A stretch of DNA of 64,000 nt, from assembly GCA_039000515.1 (NCBI GenBank), contig JBCFYV010000012.1, positions 89,248,284-89,312,283 on the forward strand, written 5' to 3'. The translations under genes were made by a program, and so were the position numbers. The notes under the pieces were generated by a model. It did not search any database, had not been told where the DNA came from, and saw only the letters and a program-made list of their open reading frames with translations. Below, in pieces: positions 22,642 to 33,374 of the stretch. Positions within the stretch are counted from its first letter, which is position 1; each line of letters starts with the position of its first letter. Source of the stretch: Timema cristinae (lineage: Eukaryota; Arthropoda; Insecta; Phasmatodea; Timematidae).

Positions 22642-23578
22642 GTGTTCACATGGCAAATGCCATCCACCCCATCCCATCAGTGTAAAGATGTAGATAGCCC
22701 AAAAAGGTTTTTTACTATAGTTATGGCACCAAAATGTATTCTTAAAGAACATCCAATAAATTTTAACAACGTAGTGTTACCCATGCAAGAAGCATATTAT
22801 GCTAGACCAGCATCCTTGGTTCAATGCTCACAAAGTTATCCAACAACTGACCCATTTCACTACACTTTTGGCACTTTCCTTAAGCCCCCACCTGTATTAT
22901 CTGTTTTGTCATGTATGAGTAGAGTTGAAACAGATTTAACTAAAGTGAAAGTACACCAACAGTTTAGGTGTTTAAATCACATTTTTCAGACTAAGGTATT
23001 GTGGATTTTACATTATAATTTACATATGTTTACCACACGTGGGGTTGTTAGCAAGAGGGAGCTGATACTCTCTCCTATCCAACTTGTTTTGTTATGTATT
23101 TCCCCTAAATTTCTTCTACAAATTAATATCTCATATATTCTTGTGTCATGTTTGTAAGTACCCCCAACCCACCCCTTTCCTGAAAACTAATAAATTTAGT
23201 CAAACAACTTGCACAAATAGTCTACCAGACTCGCAAAACTGGAGTTCAATGGGTAAAGTTTATAAACTTTTGTGTGGTCTCTCAGTATCTCTTCAGGCGA
23301 GTGCTGATGCAGTTCTTTAAAACATGATTGACTCATCTTGTTTTCTCAGGCTAGATACGTCATTGATTATCACAACTAGCACCAAAGAGACTAAAGAAGG
23401 GGAAAAAAATGTTCTATCCGAAACCTTTCAACGAAACCAACAGCAATTCTCAGAATCTCAATCTGTGGATGATATTATCAACCTTACCCAATACTTGATT
23501 CATTTAACTACTGCCCAGTACCAACAATGCCAACCTGGCTTTGGCCATGGACGATTTTTCTTGTCAAACCTTGATTAG
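22642..23578 (+). other. Unrecognised open frames, possible spliced gene
   Basis: A 171-codon frame (22642-23157) is the longest in the window outside the PolB and host exons and is unusual for such AT-rich DNA. It contains a possible donor ACTAAG|GTATTG near 22995. A second frame of ~75 codons follows a good acceptor TTGTTTTCTCAG| at ~23349 and ends at 23578. I recognise no domain. It could be a small gene on the opposite strand of the RRBP1-like gene, a transposon relic, or chance. Codon content gives no clear answer by eye. Confidence 0.2.
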
Positions 23579-23980
23579 TGCAAAAGATTCAGACTACATA
23601 TAGTGATTGAAGTTAGTTTGATCAGTTGTTTAGGCAGCATTACAGTTATTATAAATTAGTAATGCAAAAAAGGTCCATCATAGCAATTATAAAATCATAT
23701 TATATAAAATAATTAGTTACCCTATCACAAGTAAACATCTACTCAGTAAAGAAATAATTTAAAGGCAAAATATTTAACCAACCATCAAATCAAGATAATT
23801 TTTAGTTTTTTAAAGTAATTTGGTGAGCTGTTATTTGAAGTGCCCAACAACAAGATTGGAAACTTCCTGAAGCTGGCAACAAATGATTGGAACAGAGTCC
23901 CAATAACTAGGTCTGAAACTTTATACGGCTGTAAACAACGAATTAAATTATGTCTAACAATAAAACAGGTGTGTACTCAC
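23579..23980. other. Intron sequence of the RRBP1-like gene
   Basis: Directly downstream (on the minus strand) of the donor at 23980. No further exon recognised. Confidence 0.4.
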
Positions 23981-24622
23981 TCATCTGGTGAAGTGTTGCC
24001 AACTCGCTTCTCTTCTTCTTGCTACGCTCCTTGCTTGAAAGTGGTGGAGTACCATGCTCCATTATCGGCTTTTCCACTTTCACGGTCACCTTCTCCACTT
24101 TAGGTGAATTGTTCTTATCCGCTTTGATAAGGCAAACAGCACTCCCTTCCTCATCCTCTAGTTTGAGGGTTGAAGGCGCTGCTACCAAAACCGAGGACTT
24201 CTCTTGCTTGGGTGCTGCCCCAACCAAGGACTTCTCTTGCTTGGGTGCTGCCACAACCGAGGACTTCTCTTGCTTGGGTGCTGCCACAACCGAGGACTTC
24301 TCTTGCTTGGGTGCTGCCCAACCAAGGACTTCTCTTGCTTGGGTGCTGCCACAACCGAGGACTTCTCTTGCTTGGGTGCTGCCACAACCGAGGACTTCTC
24401 TTGCTTGGGTGCTGCCACAACCGAGGACTTATCCTGTTTGGGTGGTATAGCCTCTTTTTCCCCCTTTGCCCCGCTCAGCTTGGAGAGTTTATTTCCCACA
24501 AGCTTTTCACCCTTGCCACTTGAAGCTTTTACATGTTTAACGTGCTTCAAATTATTAGCAGCAGAGAGAGTTTCAGACTGATCTTCCAAGTCATTAATTA
24601 ACTTCACACTTACATCTTCCTT
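23981..24622 (-). CDS. RRBP1: RRBP1/kinectin-like protein, repeat exon (third coding exon), frameshifted
   Basis: Internal exon of the ER ribosome-binding protein family. The acceptor CTTTTTAG| lies before AAGGAAGATG (phase 0 from exon 2) and the donor GTGAGT follows CAGATGA. The exon opens with an acidic/hydrophilic segment, then KASSGKGEK-type basic sequence, then eight units of an 11-residue repeat (APKQEKSSVVA), then a Lys/Glu-rich end with KERSKKKR. Vertebrate p180 carries a comparable array of basic decapeptides, used there in ribosome or microtubule binding. Unit 5 of the array (24313-24344) is 32 bp instead of 33: its coding strand has GGG where unit 2 has GGGG, so translation leaves frame and stops soon after the array. 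The pre-array and post-array frames both look coding, so a homopolymer error or a recent single-base loss is likely. Confidence 0.75.
24178..24443 (-). repeat. Coding minisatellite, eight 33-bp units
   Basis: Units start at 24178 (36 bp), 24214, 24247, 24280, 24313 (32 bp), 24345, 24378 and 24411. Most share GAGGACTTCTCTTGCTTGGG exactly; two carry CCAAGGAC in place of CCGAGGAC and the outermost ones have small differences. The near-identity points to recent expansion or gene conversion. All reading frames on both strands are open across it, which explains the many overlapping frames here. Confidence 0.9.
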
Positions 24623-26149
24623 CTAAAAAGAAATAGAAAGTATTAACAAAATTGGAAGTATTAACAAAATTGGAAGTGCAAAATAAGGACCTGAATTAAA
24701 AACAAAACCTGAAAAAAAAGCAGAAAAAAGAATTGAAAAAAAGTTTTATGAAAACTTGCCACTAGATTTCTTAAATAAGAGTGCATTCATTTCATGAGGG
24801 AAAGCCCAAAGCGAAACATAAAAAAAAGCCCAATCATCCCAAATATATATATTTAAAGTTCCACAAAGTAAATAGCTAGCTAGATCAGTCCACACACTCA
24901 TTCAAAAGTTTTAACAGTTAAAAATCTCAAAATAAAAGTATTATGCATGTAAATCATATAAATTCTAATTGGCACTATTTTTACTTTGCTAATTATTTTT
25001 AAAACGTAAGAATGTAATAAATAGATAAATATTTTGTTTTGCTTAAATAATTTTTTTAAACTGTTAAACGGTGATTGACTAAATAAAACTAAAAAAACAT
25101 CCAATATTTAAACTGATGTTATAAAGAGTGTGTTTGAAAATTAGATAGGACTTCTAAAAGAACTAAACAATATGATAAATCATTCTTTATGAAAGAACAA
25201 AAGTAAAATACTATAAATAGCACCACTTTGTTGAAGGCTACCATATATCCATTGCTAGACCAAAAAGGTCAGTGTTCCACAAGCATTTTGCTGCGGCACA
25301 CTGGCATATTAGGTGTATAAAGCGACACAAACCTGGAGTGCCACACATAAATGTGCAACAAGAACAAGAATGAAGTTAGTATGATCAGCAGCCATGCATC
25401 ATCCAATTTCTTACTCGTACTTAATAATATTTTTAATATATTTGACAAAATCAAAAGCTTTTTCACGAATTAAAAGTTATGATCTACCCAAACTTCTAAT
25501 GGTTTGAACGAAATATTACTGAATGTTACGAAGTAGGCACAGAAAAGTAATTACAACCTTTAATAGTGAGACATTTGAAGTTACTTCAGGGGAAAACAAA
25601 ATTGTTGATACTTTCCTAATTTTGATTTGCCATTCAACTGGTGGTTTGGGTGAATAATCCATTTTCAACTGCTGCAGCGCGTTCCCGAGATAAAACGGTT
25701 TACTGCAAAGATTTGAGACTTGTCAAGAGTACCATGCACTTAGGCATGCAAAACACTGGATTAGGTCATGAAAACATGTTTTTATCCATAGTAAAACTGA
25801 TATTGTTTAACTTCCTTTAAACCTTCTTTTTTAAAAAATCAAAAGTTTCTTGCAGAATGAACTTTTTTTTAGCATATGGCATTACGGACTCGAAGGGACA
25901 TGACATCCAGTTTGGTTGCCTGCATGTAGACTATTTGCTGCCCGGTGGCAGACAGAATGCACTTATATAACTTATTCTAGAAGTAACAAACAACATTGTT
26001 CTTTGTTTATTATTTTAATTATTATTCAACAGGATTTTTTTACCAATGGGAAGTTAAATTGTTATTTTATAGCTCGCATTCATTGCAGAGTAAAAAAACC
26101 TCAAATATTCCTAGAATATAGTTATTTTCCCAGTGCATTAGGTATATAT
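24623..26149. other. Intron 2 of the RRBP1-like gene, no further feature
   Basis: AT-rich intron. Nothing recognised apart from a phrase around 25265-25310 (GTTCCACAAGC...GCGGCACAC) that might be a transposon relic. Confidence 0.4.
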
Positions 26150-26322
26150 TATTGAAGCTATTTTGGTAGGGATGGGGAAGGTAAATTTTAGACAAAATGT
26201 GCCCACATTTTTGTGGAGTGAAAATATTTCAGAATAAAATAAGTACACCCAGCCAGGATTCAAGCCCCACCTCCCTGTCAGCGCCAAGTTAGAATAAATG
26301 AGCTTGACATGAGCACGGTTTG
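26150..26322 (-). repeat. SINE-A-like fragment
   Basis: Minus-strand remnants of the SINE-A layout: a GGGGAAGGTAAATTTTAGAC body and, further right, an inverted B box (GGATTCAAGCCCC). The tail is nearly gone. Confidence 0.5.
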
Positions 26323-26639
26323 GAAGCAATTTTTCATAAGCTATTGCCCCTCACAGCACAAGGAAGAAGGGGTTTATAGCCAATCTATATTATAGTAGGA
26401 ACAAGGTGACAATATCAGAAAATGATACACTGGCTTTATCTTTGGTCTGACAACTTTCACATCTTAATAGTCAAAAATAGATTATAATAGTATATAAGTA
26501 GATCCTAGTGCCACATGCCATATAAAAAGCATGAGCCTACCACATACACCATAAACTGGTACACGGATATAGCTTAGCACATCGGTAACTGATATAAACA
26601 TGCTATAAACACACACACACTTCTATAACTGGTATACAC

Positions 26640-27131
26640 ATTCGTCAGTAGCTGGTACAGTATACAACACACACAGTCAGTAGCTGGTACAGTATAACAC
26701 ACACACACGTCAGTAGCTGGTACAGTATACACACACACACGTCAGTAGCTGGTACAGTAACACAAACATCATAGTGGTACAGTACAACACACACACACAC
26801 ACACAACGCATATGTTAGTAGTTGGTACAGTACACACACACACATATGTTAGTAGTTGGTACAGTACACACACACACAACACTAGTCAGAAGCAGGTACA
26901 GTATACACACACATACGTCAGTAGCTGGTACAGTATACACACACATATACGTCAGTAGCTGGTACAGTATGCACACACATACGTCAGTAGCTGGTACAGT
27001 ATGCACACACATACGTCAGTAGCTGGTACAGTACACACACACATACGTCAGTAGCTGGTACAGTATACACACACACATACGTCAGTAGCTGGTACAGTAC
27101 ACACACACACATACGTCAGTAGCTGGTACAT
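26640..27131. repeat. Minisatellite, ~30-40-bp CA-rich unit, ~15 copies
   Basis: The core GTCAGTAGCTGGTACAGTA alternates with variable (CA)n runs. Copies toward 27130 are nearly identical and those near 26800 are diverged. The array lies in intron 2 of the RRBP1-like gene and its last unit merges with the 5' splice site of exon 2. The overlapping Cys/Val-rich open frames across it are repeat artefacts. Confidence 0.9.
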
Positions 27132-27133
27132 AC

Positions 27134-27292
27134 ACTCTCTTGCCGTTTGAGCAACAGGTCATCCATTGGGTGTCTCTCCTCAAAGTGATTGACTGAGGAA
27201 AGTGATGGGGCTTCTACCACTGGTGTGTGCTCATCTTTATTCAATAAGATAGGTTTCAATTTGTCTTTCTTCTTCTTTTTCCTGGACTCCTC
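27134..27292 (-). CDS. RRBP1: RRBP1/kinectin-like protein, second coding exon
   Basis: A 53-codon exon, phase 0 at both ends. The acceptor CCATTTCAG| precedes GAGGAGTCC and the donor is |GTATGT after CAAGAGAGT. It encodes a run of five lysines, then KPILLNKDE, a proline/valine stretch, and SVNHFEERHPMDDLLL. This pattern (lysine block, KPIL, NHFEE, P-x-D-L) is what I know from the lysine/proline-rich ribosome-receptor region of kinectin and p180 just after the membrane anchor. The first unit of the CA-rich minisatellite begins at the donor itself. Confidence 0.8.
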
Positions 27293-28666
27293 CTGAAATG
27301 GTTGGACATGCAATTGGAGTCCCTTATAGTGTGATCAGACACTGGGACATGCAACCCAAGAGTCAACATTTGTTGGTCAACAAGAACACAAGCACAATGC
27401 AACTTAGGTATGTACAAAATATGTGATATTTGATAGCTGTACATTAAAAGTTAATAAGTCATTAATGGCCCAAGGACACTGCTATTTTTTATAAGCGTTT
27501 GAAATTTTTATAAGTTACAATTTATTTACACCACATCTTAGTACCCTTTTGCATTATAACAGGGCAGCTACATCACTTCTATCTATAAAAATCCCTAACT
27601 TTTCCATGTTTTCTAGAGTATATTTTTCAATTTTTTTTATGACTAAACATGTTCCCAGTGTTTCTTGGTTAGTGACTATTTTTCCATCTACCCTTTCACA
27701 TTTTTTTTAAAGTTACTAAGTATCAACATTTTCAAAGTATTAAAAAGTTTTAAGCCGTTTACAAACTATCCAGGAGTGTGTTTGGATTTCGGATGACTGT
27801 TCAGTCAAATATTCAAGCCCGGGTTTCACTTTTAAAGGTTTTTTTTATGAATGAATCAAAGGAAGGAGTGTGTTCACCAATATTTGGAGTAGACATTTGA
27901 GAGAAGTGTGTGAGGTACACAGAAGAAGAATATTCATATAGGTCCCATGATACAAGTGTGAATGAATATTTGGGCAAGTATTTGGCTAAGACATTTGTCC
28001 ATATTTGCAAATAGTGTGGGATCTGCTTAAGATATTATTTGTGGCATTGTGTAAATGCCATATAAAAACAAACACTGTACTTCCATCTCTTGTTAAAGTG
28101 CCATATCTAGTCAATAAATTTTGTTAATTTTGTTTATGTGTATAAGTGTGAAATTTATGGGGGAGGGGGCGGGGGAGGTCGCCGACTGTTTACATTTCCT
28201 AAGGTTTACTTATTTTGTTAATTTCCCTGACGCCTTTCTAAAGTTACCCTAACATTTTCATACTTTTACTGTCTATTGCCACCATGTAAAGTCAAACTTT
28301 CCTAAGCGAGACCTTATCTGACAGCTAGAAAAGTTACTCAATCTACTTTCATGTATTCATATGTCAAGTCATGTTATCTTCACCTGTCACTTGTGATAAG
28401 ATACTATCAATACCTATAAAATAACACTAATAATGTAGTAAATTGTTATCAGGTTTGTATTTTTTAAAAGGCTCTTTCTATGAAATTTAATGTTAGAGCA
28501 AATGTTCCCATATTTGCGTAGGGAGAAAGTGACAACTTATTTAAGAAAAATCACCATCTTTACTTATATTAATTCCAACCCTGAACTCCCAGTCAACAGT
28601 AAATCAAACTAGATAGGCTACATTTAGTCCAAGCGTTCATCGATGGGGTAAAAAAATAAATGGTAA
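27293..28666. other. Intron 1 of the RRBP1-like gene, right of exon 2
   Basis: No bounded feature recognised. Contains a G-rich stretch GGGGGAGGGGGCGGGGGAGG at ~28159. Confidence 0.4.
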
Positions 28667-29672
28667 TCTTAGATATAAAATTCTCGTGTCACAATGTTCG
28701 TTCCCGTACTCCTCCGAAACGGCTTGACCGATTCTCATGAAATTTTGTGAGCATATTGAGTAGGTCTGAGAATCGGCCAACATCTATTTTTCATACCCCT
28801 TAGTGATAAGGGTTGTCCACCCTTAACATTTTTCTTCAATTTTTAGACATTTTTTTAATTTCTTTATTTTTTTTATTATGTCGCATTAAAAAATACATAC
28901 AACCCTAAATTTTTACCCTTTTATCACCAACCCCTATTTTTAATAGCCATTTTAGAGTTTTTGAACTCACTGGATTTGCCAGGCATGCCACCGCATAATT
29001 TACAATTAAAGGTTGGATCTGCGATTATCTTGCTTCGTAATTTGAACCCGCCCCGGCTGTGCAACGGTACGTGATTAGTCATTCAAAAATTAATGAAAGA
29101 CGTGATCGAAGCCAGCATTTTAAATGGCAAGTTCCGAGGTGAAAATATATTAATACCACGGATTCCTATTATACTACAGATGTGCCAATTCAATTCAAAC
29201 GTATTCAGTTTCCGATTAGATTGGCATTTGCAATGACTATCAACAAATCCCAAGGTCAAACGATGTCTATTTGTGGCTTAGATTTGAGAACACCATGTTT
29301 TTCACACGGACAATTATACGTGGCATGCTCTCGAGTGGGTAAACCATCCAGTTTGTTTGTGTTAGCTAAAGATGGACTAACAAAAAATATTGTTCACGCT
29401 ATAGCATTAAGAGATTGATATTGTTTGTTAGTGTTACTGTCGTAATTGATTAATTAATGATATATAATTTTAAGGAATAAATTATAATAACTTAAAAATA
29501 ATGTTTGCCTTTTGTTATTTTTATATTCCCTCATCGTTCACAGCGCTCCATGCCTATTTCACGCATATACCACATTCTTACACACTTACAATAAGTAAGC
29601 TATTTTTTGTCTACACTAGAAATTACTTAAAAATTATTTATATGGCAAAACAACGTTTGCCGGGTCAGCTAG
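28667..29672 (+). mobile_element. Helitron, internally deleted, with helicase tail
   Basis: Begins TCTTAGATATAAAATTCTCG after an A and ends GGGTCAGCTAG before a T. A 6-bp stem GGCAAA/TTTGCC lies 8-25 bases before the CTAG end. These are the standard Helitron boundaries (insertion between A and T, 5' TC, 3' hairpin plus CTRR). The 5' text TTCTCGTGTCACAATGTTCG is common in arthropod Helitrons. About 1 kb remains of an element that is normally 5-6 kb or more. Confidence 0.85.
28958..29418 (+). pseudogene. Helitron Rep/helicase C-terminal remnant (Pif1-like)
   Basis: The C-terminal end of the Helitron helicase, which unwinds DNA during rolling-circle transposition. The reading starts around [15 protein letters not shown] (28958 onward), contains [14 protein letters not shown], an in-frame TGA at 29072-29074 and GENILIPRIP, then shifts frame near 29180 into PIQFKRIQFPIRLAFAMTIN, KSQGQT and CFSHGQLYVACSRVGKP. 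The last two blocks are the Pif1/RecD-type motifs V-VI of Helitron helicases. The N-terminal HUH nuclease and helicase motifs I-IV are absent, so it cannot function. Confidence 0.85.
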
Positions 29673-29806
29673 TATAAGTATAAAAAAGTAGCCATCACCC
29701 CAAGATCTTGTGAGCATTATTTATTTTTATTTTTCATTTGTAAGCTTCCTTGAATTGTAATAGGAATGACCACATTGATAAACTAGCTTTGTTTTATTTT
29801 ATTTTT
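29673..29806. other. Intron sequence
   Basis: AT-rich, nothing seen. Confidence 0.4.
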
Positions 29807-29945
29807 AGCAGTGCATCTTACTACGCCTTCAGGTTGTACGCTTATGTACTAATTAAGCTAATAAGGAGGGAGGATTAACTTAGAAGAAATGTACCCGCAT
29901 TTGCGAAGAGAATGGGAAACTATTTAAGGGGAAAACACAATCTCC
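29807..29945 (-). repeat. SINE-A, minus-strand copy, truncated
   Basis: Inverse tail AGCAGTGCATCTTACTACGC, then the AAGGAGGGAGGATTAACTTA and AAGAAATGTACCCGCATTTG body. The tRNA-like head is missing. Confidence 0.65.
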
Positions 29946-31452
29946 CCGTTATCAGTAGTCTAGTCTATTATTGCGAGAGTGACGCCTTAGGCCATGTGGC
30001 AAACAAATTGGGTCTTTATACATTAATGGAACAAGGTTGCTACATTTAAGAAATTGCACTAGCATTTTCCTGGAGAAAGACTAGAGTGCCACACTGTGAT
30101 GAAAAAACTATCTGTGCACAAGGTTAGGATCAAACACCGCAATTTAGAGTTAAGAGTCAAACACAGAAATGCACATCTAGCTTTATTGAGAGTACAAAAG
30201 ATATCTAATAAGAATAGCCAATTTTTAAGGTTCATTCAGGAAACTGAGAATACAAAGTTGAGGCACTGGGCCTATCTATAGTTATGTTTTCAAACTTGGG
30301 ATTTCCAAATTCTGCTTGTTCTTTTGGTTTCTGGCCAAAAAATGGAGGCCAACACAGAATGCCAGTAAAATTCATGATTAGTCTACATTTCTCCGAAGGT
30401 ATTAATATTATAGCTAGTGTCTTTACCAGGTATGCCACTATTTTATTAATAAATTCCTTGCACTTTCCTGGTTTTCCAAGTGCATGGAAACGTTGCTGTA
30501 TTAATGTTTTAAAATCACATTTAACTAAAATTGTGGAAGGCATACTACTGCAAATAAACTTGAAATAAACTCAAGATAGGAAAAAAAAAATAGAATAAAA
30601 TATACCTAAACTCTTTTTATAAAACAATGACCTAGTATTATGGGGACACTGTTGATTTTATAACCTTCCAATGACTTATCACTATAGTAGGATTTTGTTA
30701 GGAAGAATCTTTTAGGGGAAAAAAATCTATCATTTATAGCCTAATATTTTTCATTATTAGTTACTTTATATGTATTGATAATTTATATCAATAGCGACAG
30801 CTGTAGCTACCATGACTATGTATTGATCACTTACTGAGCAATCATATATGGACAAAAATATTTTATAATTTTTTAATGTAGGGCTTATATCTCAGGATCA
30901 AATCAAGTACAAGATTAACAAGAAAATGTATGCCCAGGTTACCATAATTTAAACTTTTATTTATTTGAGCTATTTGACATGCAATTTTTAAATTGACTGA
31001 TTATATAAGCAAACAACTTTCCAGCCAGCTTAATTTAACAAACATACCACCAAGTTAACTGTGAATTGGGAATCCCCTGCTTCACCAATGATACATTTTT
31101 TTGGACTTATTGAGAATCAAATTTTGTATCCTTAGGGCTTTCATCCAAACCCCCATTCAACTTCAATAGCTTGCTAATTCTAAACTAGGATTTTGGTTAA
31201 CTCCAGAGACTCGACTATAAATTAGTTCAGTATACAGATGTGCTACCAAATAAACTAAGAATTAATAATAACTGTTTTCATTGTTTATAAGTTAGTCAAA
31301 TACTTTATTTTACACTAAAAAAAACCCCTTTAAGATACAGCTTTATGGTGTTTCAACACAAGACTTATGCTATTATTTTAAATGGATATCACAATAAAAA
31401 CCAATCACTAAATTTCACCTCCTAGAATTTCACAATCAGATTTAACAATTTA
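29946..31452. other. Intron sequence with unexplained open frames
   Basis: Overlapping frames at 30096-30281 (+), 30284-30568 (+) and 30232-30543 (-, 103 codons) match no family I recognise. Otherwise AT-rich. Confidence 0.35.
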
Positions 31453-31785
31453 TTACCCGCTTTGATGGCTGCATGGCCTAAGGTGTGACTCATTTTAGAC
31501 TAGACTGCTGATGACAGACTGGGGTAAAGTCCCAAATGGGTATACTGAGCCTGGTTGTTCCAAAATGATTTTACACTCCCTCTAAGCAAATGTGGGTACA
31601 CTCCCTCTTAATAATATTCAGCACCGCGTCTTACTACCCGTTCAGGATATGTTTATGTACTAATTATTCCAATGGTTTTAGGGGTGAGGAAGGTTATATT
31701 TATACAAAGTGAACAATATTTACACAGCTGTAAAATAACTGATCCTTCTGGAGATTCAAGCAGAGTTCCCAATGTACTATGTGAG
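31453..31785. repeat. Two SINE-A fragments, tail to tail
   Basis: 31453-31617 is a plus-strand head and body (CCCGCTTTGATGGCTGCATG, then TTTTACACTCCCTCTAAGC) that has lost its tail. 31618-31785 is a minus-strand tail and body (AGCACCGCGTCTTACTACCC onward, with a degraded head). They meet at an AATAATATT junction. Confidence 0.6.
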
Positions 31786-32523
31786 TATGCCACAGTCAAC
31801 GTTTTATAAAAGTGTGAGATTACCCACAAATATAGTTTCGGCTCCCTTGTGGAGAAGCCAACCGTCAGTATGGTATGAGGCCTAAGTCATTTGCATATCT
31901 ACAGCCTTGCCTCAAGTGAAATCTGCTACCCTTATATGAGAGCAGTTAAAGCGCTGGACAATAAAGTGGTAGAGAGCCAACTGCTAGACATGAAGAAACA
32001 ACGTGGACCAAGTGATCGACAGTTAATTCAATACACAATTGTCCTTGTCAAATAAATTTTCCCCCCAATTTGTCAGCTTAACCTCACACTTATTGACATA
32101 TGTTTGTAGTGTTTGCTAAAGTAAAAATATAGATGAAAATAAATAGAACTAATGATGACCTTATAAAAGAATATCATGAATTGAAAAGTTGCAATTAATT
32201 CTGCAACGCTGGCTGCAATATTAAAGAACAGTGAGTGCTGGTCCACATGTATGAACTAATTTATTTTTATATTAATAGATTAGAGGTGAGGAGGGTATAA
32301 TTTAGAGAAAATATACCCACTTTTTCATTAAGAAAAAGTTGAAAACCATTGAGTAAAAATTCTTTAGTGGCCTTTATTAAAACTTTAAATTTGACAACAG
32401 TTTTAAAATAGTATGTAAAATTAGTAACCAGCAAAAAGGGACAGTAAAAAGGATTGTTTTGTTTTTCAAAGAGATAATTTTAATATCTATCCTGTATATT
32501 TAATGCTACATATTTTTTAATTT
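31786..32523. other. Intron sequence, no clear feature
   Basis: A short minus-strand SINE-body phrase GAGGTGAGGAGGGTATAATT occurs at 32282-32340; otherwise nothing. Confidence 0.4.
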
Positions 32524-32735
32524 TAGCACTGCGCTGAGTTACTACTCGTTCGGGTTATACGCCTATATACTAACTATGCCAATATGTTTATGGATGAGTA
32601 AGGTTGAATTTAGAGGAAGTGCACCAAATTTTTCATGGAGCGAGTGGAAAACCATTTATGAAAATCCACCTTCAGTCCACCCAACTGGGATCGAACCCCG
32701 ATGAATGGTCTCAACTTTTAAGGTGTTGGGTGGAG
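32524..32735 (-). repeat. SINE-A, minus-strand copy
   Basis: Inverse tail (AGCACTGCGCTGAGTTACTA...GTTCGGGTTATACGCC), body, and an inverted B box GGGATCGAACCCC at ~32687. Full-length but diverged. Confidence 0.75.
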
Positions 32736-32769
32736 AATGATACATAATTATTTCGTTCAGTTTCAAACC

Positions 32770-33285
32770 ATTTCAGAATATTTTGAAGGATGTGTGGTAA
32801 GCAGGAAGGACATATAATTTAAGGTACAAGATCTAAGCCGTCAGGTATCAAGGAGCGGGTGGTAAGCTGATGGATACATCGTTTAAGGTACAGTATCTAA
32901 GCTATCAAGGTTTAAGGACCGGCTGGTAAGCGGGGTGGGTGGTAACAGGATGGATTAGACCTGGATGGGATCAGCACGGTCATGATCGAGCCAGACTACC
33001 TCTTGCTCAGGATGGATACAGGAAGTTGTATGGCTTAAAGGAGGTAAGAGTACAGGATGGGGACTGGAATTTGTGCAGATCAAGTCTGAGGGGATAGGAG
33101 ACTGGGAGGAGGGAGAAGAGCGATTGGCAGGCATGGTAAGAGAAGGGGATGAAGGCTGTAAGGAGAGTACGGGATGGAGGCCGGAATCTATATTCAAGGG
33201 AGGAGGGGGGGGGGGCTGCAAGGGGCAGAAACACAAATACAGGGACATAAGGTACTCATGTAATTAAGTGCTAGGTTAGGTTAGA
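32770..33285. repeat. Degenerate GA/GT-rich tandem repeats beside a Polinton end
   Basis: Phrases such as GTGGTAAGC...TTTAAGGTACA.TATCTAAG.C recur at about 32790, 32850 and 32900, and AAGGAG...GTACGGGATGGAGGCCGGAAT-type phrases recur at 33040 and 33155. A run of about 12 G lies at 33206-33217. Open frames across this region are Pro/Ser-rich or Gly/Glu-rich low complexity. The position next to a Polinton terminus parallels the 88-bp array of the intact element. Confidence 0.55.
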
Positions 33286-33374
33286 GGATAAAGTGATCCA
33301 CACCATTAAATGTGGTGAATCAATGTTAACCTTATGGGAGAAAGTGTTCCAGAATTGTAATTTCAACCGCTACT
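33286..33374. mobile_element. Solo right end of a second Polinton-type element
   Basis: Matches the right inverted repeat of the 6.1-kb element over ~85 bp: TCAATGTTAACCTTATGGGA, GAAAGTG..CCAGAA.TGT, TTTCAACCGCTACT, ending in the same CTACT terminus. No PolB or left end is visible nearby, so only one end survives here. Confidence 0.65.

Noticed and set aside
24019..24581. Several long plus-strand open frames (up to 143 codons) opposite the RRBP1-like exon
   Set aside because: They exist because the 33-bp repeat has no stops in any frame. The minus strand has the splice sites and family signatures.
26640..27131. CRISPR-like pattern of a conserved ~19-base core with variable spacers
   Set aside because: The spacers are only CA-rich slippage sequence, the locus is in a eukaryotic intron, and no Cas genes exist. 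It is a minisatellite.
32955..33248. Proline/serine-rich minus-strand frames as a mucin-like gene
   Set aside because: Low-complexity translation of a purine-rich tandem repeat next to a Polinton end.
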